Source: Chloranthus sessilifolius | Taxonomy: Eukaryota; Streptophyta; Magnoliopsida; Chloranthales; Chloranthaceae | Assembly: GCA_021018995.1 (NCBI GenBank) | Contig: CM037586.1 | Span: 2,764,328 to 2,828,327, forward strand | Length of the DNA: 64,000 nucleotides | Direction: 5' to 3' | In this document: piece by piece, positions 11,223 to 24,106 of the stretch | How positions within the stretch are numbered: position 1 is the stretch's first letter | How the letters are laid out: each line of letters begins with the position of its first letter | Position numbers and translations under genes: made by a program | The notes under the pieces: generated by a model | What the model was told of the DNA's origin: nothing | Seen by the model: the letters and a program-made list of their open reading frames with translations, nothing else | The model's database searches: none

Positions 11223-13036
11223 ATTTTAAAAAAAAAATAAAATTAATTTATATTAAAAAAAAAGCCTTTTAAACCCCTAGGTGATCCCTAGTGGAGAAGT
11301 TTAGTCTCCTGAGAGTTTCCAGTGAAGATACTCACAAACTTCAAAAAAAAAATTCAAAACATCAAATTTAACACAAATTTTCAATGGAATCATAAAAATA
11401 TAAACCATATTTTATCCAAAATTCATCTCCATTAAAACTTCAAACCTATTAATTCATATAAACAAGTTAATCTAAAGCAACCATACATCCATCTTCCATA
11501 ATCGATCCACATAGATCTAGTGTGTAGTGTGTGTTCATTACCAATTTTCACTGTAAAAATCAAAACATAGCTTCTATACTTACCCATAAATCTTTTACTT
11601 TGACTCAAAACTCACTTGGGTATACTCTCTCAATGAAAATTCAGCAAGTATGGGTTCACTCACTTTCAATATGTGGTTAAGAATATGAAACAAACTGAAA
11701 TTTAACACATTTTTCAATGAAAAATAGTAAACAAAGATGAAACAAAAATCTCATGGAATGATTTCTAATCCTGAAATTCATAAGACAATTCATCATAGAT
11801 TTCACAAATTAAACTCTCCAACAGAGTAATTTCAATCAACCGTGGATCAAAAAGGTCTTTCTTTTTGGTTGTAATGGGGTTGCGTGTTAAAGGTACGAAA
11901 GAAAATTGATAAGAGGATTCAAATTCTGAGAAAGTAAGCAAGTAGAGAGGTGCTTCAAAACTTACTCCCTTTCAAAGCCTTACTTCTCTTTTTTCTTCTC
12001 AACTTTTGTAAACATAAAACCTTCCTTTTTCTTCTCTTTCTTCTTTTAATCCTTTTCAACAACTTCCATTCTTTTATGAACATTTTTTTTTATAGCTCAT
12101 ATCCCTTTTTTAAGCACAACATAGGCGCATATCCTTTTTTTTTTTTGCACAACATAGGCTCATATCCTTTTTTTTTTAGCACAACATAGGCTCATATCCT
12201 TTTTTTTTTGCACAACATAGGCTCATCATTTTTTTTTAGCACAACGTAGCAAGGCATGACACCCATCTTTTTTCTTTTTCTCTTTTCTCTTCACCTCCAA
12301 ATATCTTGACTACTTCCCCAATAAGTTCCAACACCTTCTCTTTTACCTCTTAAATTCTCAGAGTGAGGGTAAGGCTAAAATTCATTGGCTAAGGGTCAAA
12401 AGAACTCTGGCTTAACAAAGAATGGTTAACTTTTATTTGGCTCAAAAGTGAGTACTAAAAAAGGATATTAACAAGGTAGGTCATTTTGAAGCTCAAACTG
12501 TCCATGGATGGCCTTAGATCATATCCTTGGTTTCATGAATACTTACTTCAAAGCTTTGAATTCAAATTGCAAAACTTCTAACAAAAAGCTTATTCATTTC
12601 ATTCATAAAACAAAGCAAAGAAACATGTGAGATCTACAAAAATTCTGAATTTCAAAGAAAATAAGAGTGATGTATATAAATTCTCTCAAAAAGAATAGTT
12701 TAAGGCTCAAATCTCTCAAGGTTTAGTCTTTTTAAGAATTTATAGTTCATATTTCAACTATATTCTTCAATTTTCAGTTCAAATGGTAATGAATGTGTAA
12801 AATTTTTACTAGATCTATGCTTCTCAATCACTTCAAATTTCAGCACAATTAACTAAAAATTAACTCATTTAACTTCAAAACAGATTTTCTTGATTTTAAT
12901 TTCAATTTATTAAGAAACAAACATGGTTCAATCTTTATTTTCAAATCATTTTTATGTCAAATTCAATATTTAAAATAATTTAAAAATAATAAAAAAATAT
13001 TTTTTATGAATGTTCTACCAAATCTCTACAAAAAAC
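11223..13036. other. Spacer between the inverted arms
   Basis: AT-rich, 1.8 kb. It contains the block 'cccctaggtgatccctagtg' near 11273 and a short tandem array at about 12098-12250. No reading frame shows similarity to a transposase. It may be the body of a non-autonomous element bounded by the inverted arms. Confidence 0.4.
12085..12250. repeat. Short tandem array, unit about 30 bp
   Basis: Five copies of 'gcacaacataggctcatatcc', each followed by a T run of variable length. The variable T runs suggest slippage. A 79-residue open frame across it is a by-product. Confidence 0.9.
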
Positions 13037-13275
13037 AATACAAGCAGATTTTCTATATCTCACTTAACGCTGGATACTTAAACAGATTTTTAACACTTGC
13101 TTACATAGCGTATACTTGATTTATAATTTACTTACCCAAGTGAGTTACCTACCTCAAACCTTTTAAAAATAGTGTCCCACTGTTAACAATCACAGTGAAT
13201 CCAACGAAGAATGGGAAAGAGGTACTCATCCCAAAAGATCTAATGCAACAAGAAAGGCAATGGAAATAAAACACC
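13037..13275. repeat. Right arm of the large inverted pair
   Basis: Its reverse complement aligns with 10945-11222, with moderate divergence. It keeps the exon-like part ('gggatgagtac...') and the donor-like 'gggtaagta'. The shared potential splice donor in both arms suggests each derives from an exon-intron junction. No protein family is recognised. Confidence 0.6.
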
Positions 13276-14904
13276 CCAAAACTTGCATGTTAGTACATAA
13301 CAATTAAAGAAAATAGGAGAATAAGAGCAAGGATGCAAACTGAATGGAACAGGGGTAACAAAAAGAAAATATCAGTGTATTCATTCATATAAAAGTAAAA
13401 ACATATACACCTCAAAATAAGAGAATAAAAAAATTAGAGAAATCTATCCATAATAAAAACTATAAATACGGACTCGAAACTACAAAGTAGATAGCTACTC
13501 AGACTCACCACCCCTAGACCTAAAGTTGTATTGACTACCCTCATTCAAGGTGTCTCCATCACTACCGCAATTTTTAGGGACTAATGTCATATTTCACTCA
13601 TGCAAAAGGTTGACCTTGTTCTACTTCTCTTGGCTAAAACCTCTCCACGAGAGATTAGAATCTTTCACTTTTTAAGTTGGTGGGTGTGTGTGTTACTCTA
13701 TGTTAAGTGTTGGTGCGTTTAAATAGTATGTGGACAACAATAATAGTTTGTAGATATAAATTCTATACATATCAATGATAAAAGGGTGTGAGCAACTCAA
13801 CTCATAAACCTAAATTTCCTATATCTTCTTTTTCCTCTCCCTCTTCTTCTTCTCTCCCTTCCAATCCTAATCTACACTTATATATATAAGCCCCTAACTA
13901 GATGAGGTATGAGGGAAGGAAGTTTGATGGTTCTATTTGATTTTATCTACAAAAATACACTGGTTTTCTTTTTCTGAAAGATGACCTTGCAGAAACTGGC
14001 TTTTATCTTTATAGAGGCTTGCCCTTAAAATTTTTGTGATTTGTTGAAGCGAGATTTTGCTATCCATGGTGCAGCTTTTCTTACTTCCCTTTCTGGGGCA
14101 ACTTCTCTAATATAAAATATACTACTACTGTAATTATACAAAGATTGATTCAATTGGTTTTGTAACATTTGTATTCATTCATTAGCTTATAATATTGTGG
14201 CAAAGTAGAAAAAGCTAGTTAAGCACTTAGAAGGGCATATTTTTAAGATACATGACATTGACCATGGATAATTGTTGGATCTACTGGGTTTTTGCTCAGT
14301 TTAGTATGATTGGGATACAAGCAGGCCGTTGGTCCTTCCATCGATTCCAAGGAATAAGCCACATCATCGGCTGATGCCGCTCAGGACATCCCCCGTCAAT
14401 GTATGTAGGGGGAGGCCGGAGATCCTTAGTCACACATCGTGGCTCTCTTTTTTGATCTAGCATTCCCCTTCTCTAGTCTCCCAATGGCTGCACAAAACTC
14501 CTTACTCCTCACTCCTCACATGTTAAAAGTTTCTTTTTGCATGTCTCCAATGCACCCTTCTTGTTGTGAAAGCAAAGTCTTCTTGTTGTGAAAGTGAAGT
14601 TTTTTTTTATTGTTTAAAGCTGTAATTATGGGGCTACTGTAGATCCCCACTCCAGTTGTTCACACCGAGGGATTTTAATGAAAGAAGGAATGTCAGTCTT
14701 TGTATTAGCAACAACCCATAATTTTGTATATTTGCTATATTATCTAATAAATGTTAAAATTTAATGATATATTATTGGTGTATTTTCCACATAACAAGTA
14801 TTTGTGTTATCATGTGACGATCTTGTCATGTCAAATCTTCCATGGAATGAAATATTTGATTAGATATTTTAAATCATAGGAATAGAAGTCTAGAAATGTT
14901 AGTT

Positions 14905-14905
<1 letters not shown>
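13276..14905. other. Mostly unassigned; possible copia solo LTR near 13680-13890
   Basis: 13680-13890 has the same order of motifs as the copia LTR at 7560-7810: GTGTGTG start, 'tatcaatgataaaaggg', then a pyrimidine-rich run. The remainder, including a more GC-rich block at 14290-14480, shows no recognisable feature. Confidence 0.3.
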
Positions 14906-14907
<2 letters not shown>

Positions 14908-14946
<39 letters not shown>

Positions 14947-14963
14947 CACACACACACACACAA
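14908..14963. repeat. (TA)n-(CA)n microsatellite
   Basis: About 26 bp of TA repeats directly followed by about 24 bp of CA repeats. Confidence 0.95.
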
Positions 14964-15199
14964 AAAAATACATAGATAGATAAAAAGTAACAAAAAATAA
15001 ATAAATGCAAAGAACGATAACACTAAAGGAAAATATACAATATATATAAAAAAAATTACGTGGCTCTAGATTGGCTCGAGCACATTAGAGCTGAGCTAGA
15101 GCTCATAAGTTTCAAGCTTGAAGCGCCTAGGATCAAGCTAGAGCTCTGGTTCTATAAGGTCGATCGAGCTAGAGTTGACCCTGGCTCAAGCTTGGCTCA

Positions 15200-15960
15200 G
15201 CTCGATTGCAGCCCTACCTCTAGGAGGACGTCACTGATCTTCCACATCCTCGTGCTTATAGCGTCTCAATCATTCATACAAGATTGGCTTCTGGTCTCCG
15301 ATAGAGATGCCCAAACCACCTCAAGCGACATGCAGTGACTTTTTTCTCCTTTGAAGATGACCTTAAATTCACACTTAAGCACGTGTTGCTAATTTCATCC
15401 TTCTTGTTACTCCACACATCCATCTTAACATATACATCTCAGCCCTATGCACTTTTATCTTTTGTCGCTTTTTCATAGCCCAACATTTCATATCATACAG
15501 TATGGCAAGTCTTATTATTGTCGTATAAAAACATCCATTCAATTGAAGTGTAACCCTTGGGTCGCACAATACTCGCTTGCTTGTTTCCATTTCATCCAAC
15601 ATAAATTAATGCTATTTGAGACATCTTCTTCATTTTCACCATCTCATTCTCAAGTATGAGCCTACATAGCAAAATCCATGGCAATGTGGCACTAGAAGGC
15701 TTTCTATTTTAACTAAACCCTTCTGCATGCTATCATTTTAACTAAATTTACACTTTGTATATTATTTCTTTGTTCTGCTACATTGACTTCTCTAAGTGCA
15801 TGTCATAAATATATCATCCGTGTAGCACTTACATCATCTCCTCGAAGTTTTTTCCTAACCTCCACAGGTATTCCATTCGTTTTATCACCCATATTATGAT
15901 ATTTTTGGAACCACATTCAACTATAACTGAGTTTGTAAATTATATTTGTGTAAAGGCCTT
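15200..15960 (-). mobile_element. RTE-type LINE, RT C-terminal remnant
   Basis: On the minus strand, 15602-15375 encodes LQLNGCFYTTIIRLAILYD, then KCWAMKKRQKIK and EMYMLRWMCGVTRRMK. This is the signature of the C-terminal end of RTE-clade reverse transcriptases, where the common form is AMLYG.ECWA.KK followed by MRMLRWMCG. Upstream on that strand, other frames give DGENEEDVSNSI (near 15620) and NGIPVEVRKKL (near 15850), the expected preceding motifs. Much of the RT between them is deleted and frames shift repeatedly, so this is a pseudogene. Confidence 0.8.
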
Positions 15961-16138
15961 CTAGTAGAGCCAAAATTTCCACACGAACCCGAATTTCTTG
16001 TCAAGCATCTAACAAAGTTGATTTTGAGAAAACATGTTGGTAGCATTTGCCAAATTTCTCTCATATTATATTATGTGTCTCCACTATATGCAACCTCAAG
16101 CCAATTCATTATGTCCTCTCCAGTAATGGTGAAGAAAC

Positions 16139-16868
16139 CATGGTTCAAAAATCCGAATTCCGGCAAAGTTCCGATCAGAATCCAAAACAGAAATTTCCAA
16201 AATTCCAAGTGGAATTTTGAAATTTCCAGCGAGACAATTGACCAAATTCCCGGCAATGTTCCGGTCAGTAAAAAAAATTTAAGAAAAAAATCTGAAAAAA
16301 TCACAGAAATTCCAGAAAACAAAATTAATTTTTTCAATTTTTTATTTAATGATGGTGACCTCTTTTTTATCTAAGTTCTAGGCTTTTATACAATATTTAT
16401 GTGGCACATCTGTGTTTTATTAATTATTTTTATATTTTTGACATAAATATTCATAAATAGAATGCATAAAAAGATAAAATTTTATAAGAGGAACGCATTT
16501 ACCTTACAACGATCTCCGGAGGATTTACATTTGAGTAACCGCCAAAATCTCGTCGAATGGGGCGAGATTTATGGAGTTGAGGTCCTAAGTAGCAAAGAGG
16601 GAGGGGTAGAGAGGAGTGGAAGGAGAGAAAAGAGAAATAGAGTGAAAAAGGATCTTTAGGCCTTTTCTATGGTGCCACTTTAAGTGGCCCTAATTTTAAC
16701 AAAATTACAAAAAAAAAAGGCCGAGATTTTTCAAAATTTCAGCCGAAATTCCAAAATTTTGATAAAACAATGGGGATCCAAGATTTAGTATTATCCTAAG
16801 TCAGTCCACACCGAAACAGGAACATTTCGGCCAGAGTTTTGAAAATTCCGGCGGAATTTTGAGCCATG
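16139..16868. mobile_element. hAT-type MITE, 730 bp, exact 8-bp duplication
   Basis: The left end is CATGGTTCAAAAATCCGAAT and the right end in reverse complement is CATGGCTCAAAATTCCGCC. The flanks are GAAGAAAC at 16131-16138 and GAAGAAAC at 16869-16876, a perfect 8-bp target-site duplication, diagnostic of hAT-type insertion. Both subterminal regions are full of 'aattccgg' and 'tttcggcc' palindromic motifs. Internal open frames do not resemble transposase, so it is non-autonomous. The same termini recur at 55366-55582. Confidence 0.88.
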
Positions 16869-16876
16869 GAAGAAAC

Positions 16877-17835
16877 ACTTTCCTTTGTCATAGAAAAGTC
16901 TTATTAGTTTCAGTCTAAAATCCCCCAGGTCTCAATTTCAAATAAGCCAATATTTGGATAATTTTTATTGGCTAATATCCATCGGAAGGTTTATATGTTT
17001 CAGTTAACTTGACTTTTGGGTTTCCGATGTGCATTTCACATCCAAAATATCATAGAACTTGTCTTTTGGATTTCAGGCCCGACTGTTATTAACATAACAA
17101 AATCATTTCTTACATAAAACTGTAAAATGAAATTGAAAACTAACTGAAACTAATAAAAATAGCTGGCTCCGACGTTAAAGTTAACACTAGATCCCACGTT
17201 AAAGTTAACACTAGAAACCTTAAATATTTTTTTAAGAATAAAGTAAAAAAGGCCTTCGTGCAAAAAGTTAACTCCTCATTTTATTTTATAAACCAAGGCC
17301 GTCAAAGTGGCTTGTGTGATGGGTAACTTAAAAGGCCCATCACGTCCCCATCGGGCCACATTATCAAGTCCAATTAACAACTCCTGTGAAGGCCTTAAAC
17401 TGAAATTTTCTGTTTTGCAGCTGATTTTGGAACCCCAACATTATAAAACTCTCTCCTCCACATGCCCTTTCTTCTTCCTTCTATTGCCATCTGTCATTTT
17501 AAATATTGGATGCTATCATTGACCTATGGTTTAAACTTCAAATTCCCTTGAGATTGAAGGGATCATTAAGATAAACTAGGCCAGGCTAGAATTGACTCTA
17601 ACCGTGATCTTGATCCTCAAAACTTCCGCAGAAATTATGTGACCAAGCGATAATTATCAAAACAAGAAGAAATCTATGTGAGCCATAATAAAACTAGAAT
17701 ATGCATGTAGGCTTGCTACCAAAATTGGATTTTTTAATCATTTCTACATAATTATTTGCTTATTTCCACATGTCCAGATTTTTTTATCTTTTTAATCAGT
17801 AATTAGGCAATATATTAAACCAAAAAGGTGTACAA
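16877..17835. other. Intergenic, nothing recognised
   Basis: It contains a small local duplication ('cgttaaagttaacactaga' twice near 17172 and 17200). No gene is seen. Confidence 0.4.
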
Positions 17836-18490
17836 AAGAAACCGAGACCTTCGCTAGAGACCAAGGCAAAGTAAAAAAAAAAAAACAAGAAACCTGGAAC
17901 CAAAAAAAAAACAGAAGCTGCCCTCTAGCCTAACCCTGGCATGGACAACCCAAACCTGGCAGGAACACCACAAGTAACCTGGAGATTCACATGCCACATC
18001 ACAAGCCTCCTGAAGTTGCAACTTCCAACCTACCTCCCACAACCCCGTCCTTATCCAAATCACCTAGCTAAGCACCCAATCCCGAGCATTTCTCATGATC
18101 ATCGTAGACAGCTTTCTAATCTTGCGGAAAATGCTATCACTAAATTTTATCCAAATAGCCTAAATCACCCCCATCAAGGATGCTCTCCAGAAAACACCCT
18201 TTAAACCTCCCAACATACCGGAATCTCCCATAGCCATCAATTCAGCAAAAGTATGTGGCAACATCCAGCAGATCCCAAATGTCTTTAGCACCATGGACAA
18301 GATTTCTCATGCCCCACAACAGTGAAGAAAGAGGTGAATTGCAGATTTGGACCCTGTAAACACATAACACAAATATTGTGCATTCTTTCCTTGAGCTGAT
18401 CCACCGTTAGAATTCTGCCCCACGCCACGCTCTAATCCAAAAACCATCACTCTAGGAGAGGCACGAAATCTCCAGACTCCCCCACCCAAT
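17800..18490 (-). mobile_element. L1-type LINE 3' end
   Basis: On the minus strand 18489-18307 encodes a cysteine-bearing segment with IHLFLHCCGA. After a stop it continues EILSMVLKTFGICWMLP and then VIQAIWIKFSDSIFRKI. This is the plant LINE zinc-binding tail (HLFLHC, then W-rich, then the IW.....IF motif). It is followed by a T-rich 3' region with 'ccttggtctctagcgaagg', similar to the 3' region of the plus-strand LINE at 21080-21476, so both are one family. Stops make it non-coding. Confidence 0.8.
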
Positions 18491-18639
18491 TATGACTCAC
18501 AAAGGCTGCTTAACAGAAACCAGTAGAAGCTTTTAACTGTAAGGCATCCACTTTAGAGACCAAATGATGGAATCTTGTCTATCTGGGCAGGGCCTGCTGC
18601 CATCAATCTTTCCCAACATTTTTGCCAGGTCCTCTATCT

Positions 18640-19225
18640 TCATTTCCCCAAACTAAAGATGAGAGGCATAAATTTTATAGAATCTACTCACATTGCATGA
18701 ACTACACAATAATATGATGCTATAATATAGCTTGCTATAAGTGCGCCACACAGTTCAAGCATGCTTTCAGATTAGGTGTTCTAAAGCTTGCTGAAGTATA
18801 TTCATTTCTACTTAATTAGTCATTTTTTTCAACAGATCCAAGTTTATGGGAAAATTATTTCCAATACCAAAGTAAATACGAAGTGGGAAAGTTATGATGC
18901 ATTCAATGTTTCCATTAGCAACAAGTAATTCAATTTCACATAAAAAAGGAGAGAAATTCTAGCATGCTCAACAAAATCATTTGCTGAAGACTATATTTAG
19001 AAATGCAAACAGTTTCTCTAACATGCCAAAACAAAGAATTAAAAAGCCATTTCACCAAACTAAAGACAGAAGCATAAATATTATCGAATTTACTCACATG
19101 ACATGAATTACACAGGAATATGGTGCTATATTATAGCTCGCTATAATTGCGCCATACAACACGAAATTCCTCACGCAATGTGTTCAGACGTGCTTTCAGA
19201 TTAGGTGTTCTAAAGCTTGCATGAA
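18640..19225. repeat. Direct duplication of about 160 bp, 0.4 kb apart
   Basis: 18650-18800 and 19055-19225 share 'ccaaactaaaga', 'atgatgctataatatagctt' (with variants) and 'ttcagattaggtgttctaaag'. The second copy has about 20 extra bases. No frame is conserved. Confidence 0.8.
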
Positions 19226-19439
19226 GTACTGTTGCTGCAGAAAAGCAAAACCAGCATTTATTGGACTAGTCAAAATGAAAAAATCCCACAATTTTATAAC
19301 TATGACGGGTATAGAACTTACCAAGAAGACCAATAACAAATGCGCACAGAACTGTAAGGAGACTACAAGAGGTGAACCACAAGATACAACTGGCTACAGA
19401 GAGAAAGAAACAAGCTTCGATTAGTCAACAATGATATAT

Positions 19440-19602
19440 CTAATATTCAACTGCTTATGTCAATACACGTGTTGGCACAAATCGACACTGACACTCTTGT
19501 CGGTATGTAATGACAGTGTGAGACCTAGTAGAGCATTAATGTGGTGCCACCTATTGTTTAAAACATCGACACATTATTGAGTATCAAACTATGGCCATGG
19601 GA

Positions 19603-19641
<39 letters not shown>

Positions 19642-20131
19642 GAATCTTCTTCCCCTTCTTCTCCACCTCTTTTCTTTCTTTCATTTTTTAACTTCATTCA
19701 AGAAGAGACAGAGATGTCAACATCTCTCACCTTTCAAAATGTCTAGGATTTTGAGACAACTGAAAGAAGATGTAACATCCCTATACAGCCCTACGCATTT
19801 AAAACCCTATAATTTGATGATTATGCTTATTTTGCTCTTCATAAACTTAGAGGGTGAAATTACCCCTAGAATCATTTCAAGTAAAAAATTTAGTTTGTTT
19901 TTTAAAGTATCATGAATTTTCGGACTTAACGAAAGTACCAATATAAATGTGTGTACAATACTATTACTTCATAATTTTTATTATGAAATTGACTCAACCA
20001 AGGTTTAGTAACTCAGTAGTTAGTTCAAAAAAAACAATTTGAGTACTTGGCTTGTAGAGGACCTAGTACCACGTTTGTGAAAATCCAGGCAAATTTTGGA
20101 AAAGGAAAAAAAATACTGATTAAAAGAGAGG

Positions 20132-20169
<38 letters not shown>

Positions 20170-21075
20170 AAGGACTAGGAAATCTGCATAATCGACATGA
20201 CTTAGTTCTAGATTTCAACCTTGACCCAAACCATGTACTACATTTGGCAATAAAAAAAGTGGCTTCAAAATTTTTAAGTACCAGCTGAGAAGATCACGAC
20301 AAACGTCCAACAAGGTCATCCACATATATGAATCGCTCTTTTCGCTGATGGACGACCATGAATTACAGGCCTACAAGTAATGACACTATAAGAAACTTTT
20401 GTTTGCAAAATAATAAGCAGCTAATCCCTAAATAAAACATAATAAAAAGGAAGAAGTAGCACTAACGAAAGTTCAACAAATGGGCTCCATTCTTAGCCTC
20501 TCCATGCAATGGAAAGGTTAAAAGCTCCACCTTTCTCTCTTCAGGGCACTCCATCGCTCAAAGGGCGACTCTATCTATAGGATCCACTACTTGGCCACTA
20601 TTGGGACAATTGACCCCTCAAATGATTGTAGTTGAAGTCTAGTAAACTTCTCGAGTACTGGTCGTTCATTGGTTGTTGTTGTTTCTCAAACACCCACCTG
20701 TAAGTTCGTTGGGTGATGAATTGACTGCATGCTCGGTGAACCTAGTCGTTAATAGATCTAAGGTTGGACAAACCGCGAGTGGGTCTGCTTCGTCTTATGA
20801 TGGGGAGTGTGCTTGTCGAGCATGTGAGGGTCTACCATGTGGCATCATCACCCAATCATAGTGACTAGGTTTAAATTATGCTTTCAATTCAAAGAATTCT
20901 ATTTATCAATTGAACAATGGCTTAATTGAATGTTCAGCTGGCTTGTCCTTAGTAAGAAACAAGTGTTTTAGAGTCAAGAAATCTAATCAAATCAAAGAAA
21001 ATGAATTCAAAACTTACCCTTAGTAAGAGAATTCCTTAGATCTTGTATCAAATTAGTAAAATAACTTAACCATGA
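19440..21075. other. Intergenic with two (GA)n microsatellites
   Basis: (GA)n runs lie at about 19606-19638 and 20128-20164. A 112-residue frame at 19577-19915 crosses the first run and has no family resemblance. The rest shows no feature I can name. Confidence 0.5.
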
Positions 21076-21079
21076 TTGA

Positions 21080-21476
21080 AACTTGGAAGACCCAACACTA
21101 TTTGGCTAGAAAGAAATGATAGAACTTCCATAAGATGAGAAAGCTGTCGGTGATGAACATGAGAAATGCTCGGCATTGGGTGCTCCCTTGGGCGACTTAG
21201 GACAAGGATGGGGGAGGAATGCGTCGAGCTGTGGAGGTTTGGGATGTGGTCTCCGAATCTCTAGGTTGATGGTGGTTTTCCTGCCGGGCTTGGAATGCCC
21301 CAGATGGGGGGTTGTCGTTGGGGGAGTTGTTTCTTCGATTCTTACGTTTAGTGTCTTCAGGTGCTTCTTTTTTTGTGTTCTTTTGCTTTTTTGCTTGCCT
21401 TAGTCTATCCCTAAGGCTTTCTCGTTGACTCTTATTTTGTTAATATATTGTTGCATTTCCGATATAAAAAAAAGAA
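21080..21476 (+). mobile_element. L1-type LINE 3' end with poly(A)
   Basis: Plus-strand frames give TIWLERNDRT near 21090, the conserved end motif of plant LINE ORF2. A stop-containing tail follows, then a T-rich 3' untranslated region and an A-rich tail ending at about 21473. The segment 'ccttagtctatccctaaggc' corresponds to the minus-strand LINE 3' region near 17850. It is 5'-truncated, as is usual for LINE insertions. Confidence 0.7.
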
Positions 21477-22230
21477 TTACTTGTTGTTTTTCTTATCATT
21501 TTACATTTATTTTGTGTAGGGAATCCTTGCAAAGTCTCTAGGAGCATAATGTGATGACCATGTCTTTACCATTGTGGATGACATGGCTGACGCAAACAGG
21601 AATGGTGTTAATAGTGGGAGCTGTGAGGAGCTTTTAGTGGCTGATGATGAAGGGGAGAGATATGTGGCCACTGTCTGCTCAAAGAAATGACTGTATATGA
21701 GGTTTGAACTCTGCTGGTTACTCAACCTGATATATACATTTGTGCTAATTTTTTACATTCTTGGAAAAGCACATTTCCTCTTATAGATTAATCATTCCAT
21801 TCACTCTCAAGTGTGAAGGGGTCGATCACCTTAGACTAAAATGATCGAACCTTGGAAATAGCACAACTTTTATGAGCATGCAAATCAGTGAAAGTGCAGG
21901 TTTGACATTATAGTGTAAGCAGATTGACCCATTCACACTTGAGAGTGAACGGGTCAGTTACCCATACCAACTCTTTTAGTCAACTCATTGAAGCTCTACC
22001 CAATTCGTATTTTATTATTATATTTAAGTTTATCAATGACCTAAAATACAATCTAGGGTGATTGAAAGTATACAACCACAAGGTCGCAGGTTTAATGGCA
22101 GATATAGATGACGAAAGACAAATTGAAAATGAGTAAGAGAACAATATTGTGGGTGGTCAAATGAGTGCTCCTCTGGTTTTAGGAGCGGAGACTGGTTTTG
22201 CAAGCTATGCATAATCTCAACTTCCGGAGG
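21477..22230. other. Intergenic, nothing recognised
   Basis: Two short phrases about conserved spacing recur ('cattcacactcaagtgtga' near 21796 and 'cattcacacttgagagtga' near 21931, partly inverted). No coding signal. Confidence 0.35.
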
Positions 22231-23605
22231 CGGAAGGTTTGTCATCGGATCGGGTGTGCTTCCACCGGGGAGGTGGGGATGTGATTAAATCTTGGAGGAA
22301 TACTCTCAGTGGAATCGAGAATCATCAGGTGATTCTAAAGGGAGCGTGACCTTCTAGATGGGTGGTCGATCGGCTGCTGGCGTTTTCAAAGGGTACCTCG
22401 TTCTATGGTGGGGAGCGCATCGTCGTCTGACGTTTCCTTTGCCAAGGTCGTGGGAAGGAGGACATTACCGGCGGGAAGGGGAGTCAGTGGTCAGCTCTCT
22501 TTGCCCCGCCGCCTTTGTGGCGTCTCCCCACGCCGATGGGGGGTTGCATAGGTTTTGGCAGGAGTTTAATTCCACACAGTTTGATTCTCTTGCTTCCAAC
22601 TTACAACATTATTAGGTGGTGTTGCATGTTGTTCAAGATACTTTATCACTATTCAATATTCACAAGTGGATACAAAGTTACTGGGAGTACGCTAAAAGAC
22701 CGGCCTTATCGATAATTTCAAAGACAAAATTTCTACTTAGGTTCCCGTCGGAGGATGATTGCTTGGCTCTACGACAAAAAAAATCCTTCCGGATTGCGGG
22801 AGCCCTAGTGGAGTGTGGGGTCTGGGAACCTTTGGTGAGTGATCAGCAGCTATAGTGGTGGAAGGGGGGGGTGGTCTGGATCCGATTGATCGGTCTCCCT
22901 CTTCACGCCTAGACCCTCGAGGTCTTGAGGGGGATCGGGGATATTTACGAGAGGTTCATTATTGCGGATCGGAGTTCCGTCAACCTCTGGGATACCCGCG
23001 ATGTTTGGATCCTCGTTGTCGTTGTGTCCTGGGAACGCATTCCCAGATCATGCCAGATTCGCCTCTGCGGTCAGGAATACTGGGTCTTCATAAAAATGGC
23101 GCTCGTGGAGAGGGTGCTTGTGCCGAAACAGCCGAGCGATGAATCCTCAGTGCCTCGGGACGCCAGGGTAGACATACTAGGTTGTACCACAGAAGAAGGC
23201 TCATTGGTGATCGAACCATGTGGGGACGGGGTAGTATGGTCCAGGCGGAATGAAGCGAGGCGGCCGGATGGGGGCTTGTCCACGGATTAGGCGGGCCGCG
23301 GTGTACACTGGCGGTCGTCCTCATCGACGGAGGGGATGGGTTTTTTGGGGGCTGTTAGGGGGAGTCATGTTTCTGCTGGGGAGTTGGAAGAAGGTGCAAT
23401 TCTTGGGGGATTTCTCAGGTCACGAATGTGGAGAGATCTTGTGTGAGGACCGGGGACGGGAATGCTATGGGTCGTTTACGATCGCAGGAGCTGTTTGTAC
23501 AACACAGATCGCCTCTGTTATAAAAATACAAGGTTTGAATAGTAGACCTCTAGATCTGGCTACAGATCTGACAACACTAACCTATACTAGAAAACAAAGG
23601 TAAAT
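22230..23605 (+). mobile_element. LINE ORF1 (DUF4283-type) remnant
   Basis: A GC-rich block with three overlapping frames. 22616-22855 ends in LRFPSEDDCLALRQKKSFRI and AGALVECGVWEPLV. A frame-shifted continuation carries WIRLIGLPLHA near 22870. 22925-23290 follows with IGDIYERFIIADRSSVNLWD and WERIPRSCQIRLCGQEYWVFI. This is the nucleic-acid-binding domain of the first protein of plant L1-type LINEs (the W-R-L-GLPLH motif followed by GD..G.F...D). No zinc knuckle is seen after it. A run of GC-rich sequence continues to about 23470. Frame changes show it is inactive. Confidence 0.75.
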
Positions 23606-24100
23606 GAAGGGAGTTTTGGGGTGTCACAAAACTAAAATAAAACAGAAAAGAAAAATACAGATCTACACTACAAGAAAGAGATTTAGAAAGGGATGGAAAT
23701 GGATTTGGAAATGGATTGATCGTGTCTATGTTGCCATAGCACCCCAACCTGGTTTTGGGTGCCACGTGGTGCTCAACTGATCTGGACGCAGTCCTTAGGG
23801 CTGCATCTAGATGCATAGTCCCGGGCCTCTCTCTCTATCTCTCACACATGTATGTATACATAGAAAAGAAAATGCTACAAGAACATCAGTATACTGCATC
23901 AAATCGTATTTACACATCATTCAAGGAAAATAATTGGGCTTAACATACATTTTTCCCATGATATTTTAATAACACTTCTACTCATTTGTTGTCTTTCTTC
24001 ACAAATTCGGTATGTTTATCAGATCATGCTAACTTGTATAATTTATATAAATTTTTTGCATTCCTTTGAGAGAAGTTTGATTGTAATGTTTTATTCATCT
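23606..24100. other. Intergenic, nothing recognised
   Basis: Contains a small near-repeat: 'ctggacgcagtccttagggctgcatctaga' phrase at about 23780 gives complementary small frames on both strands. No gene seen. Confidence 0.35.
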
Positions 24101-24106
24101 TTACAG

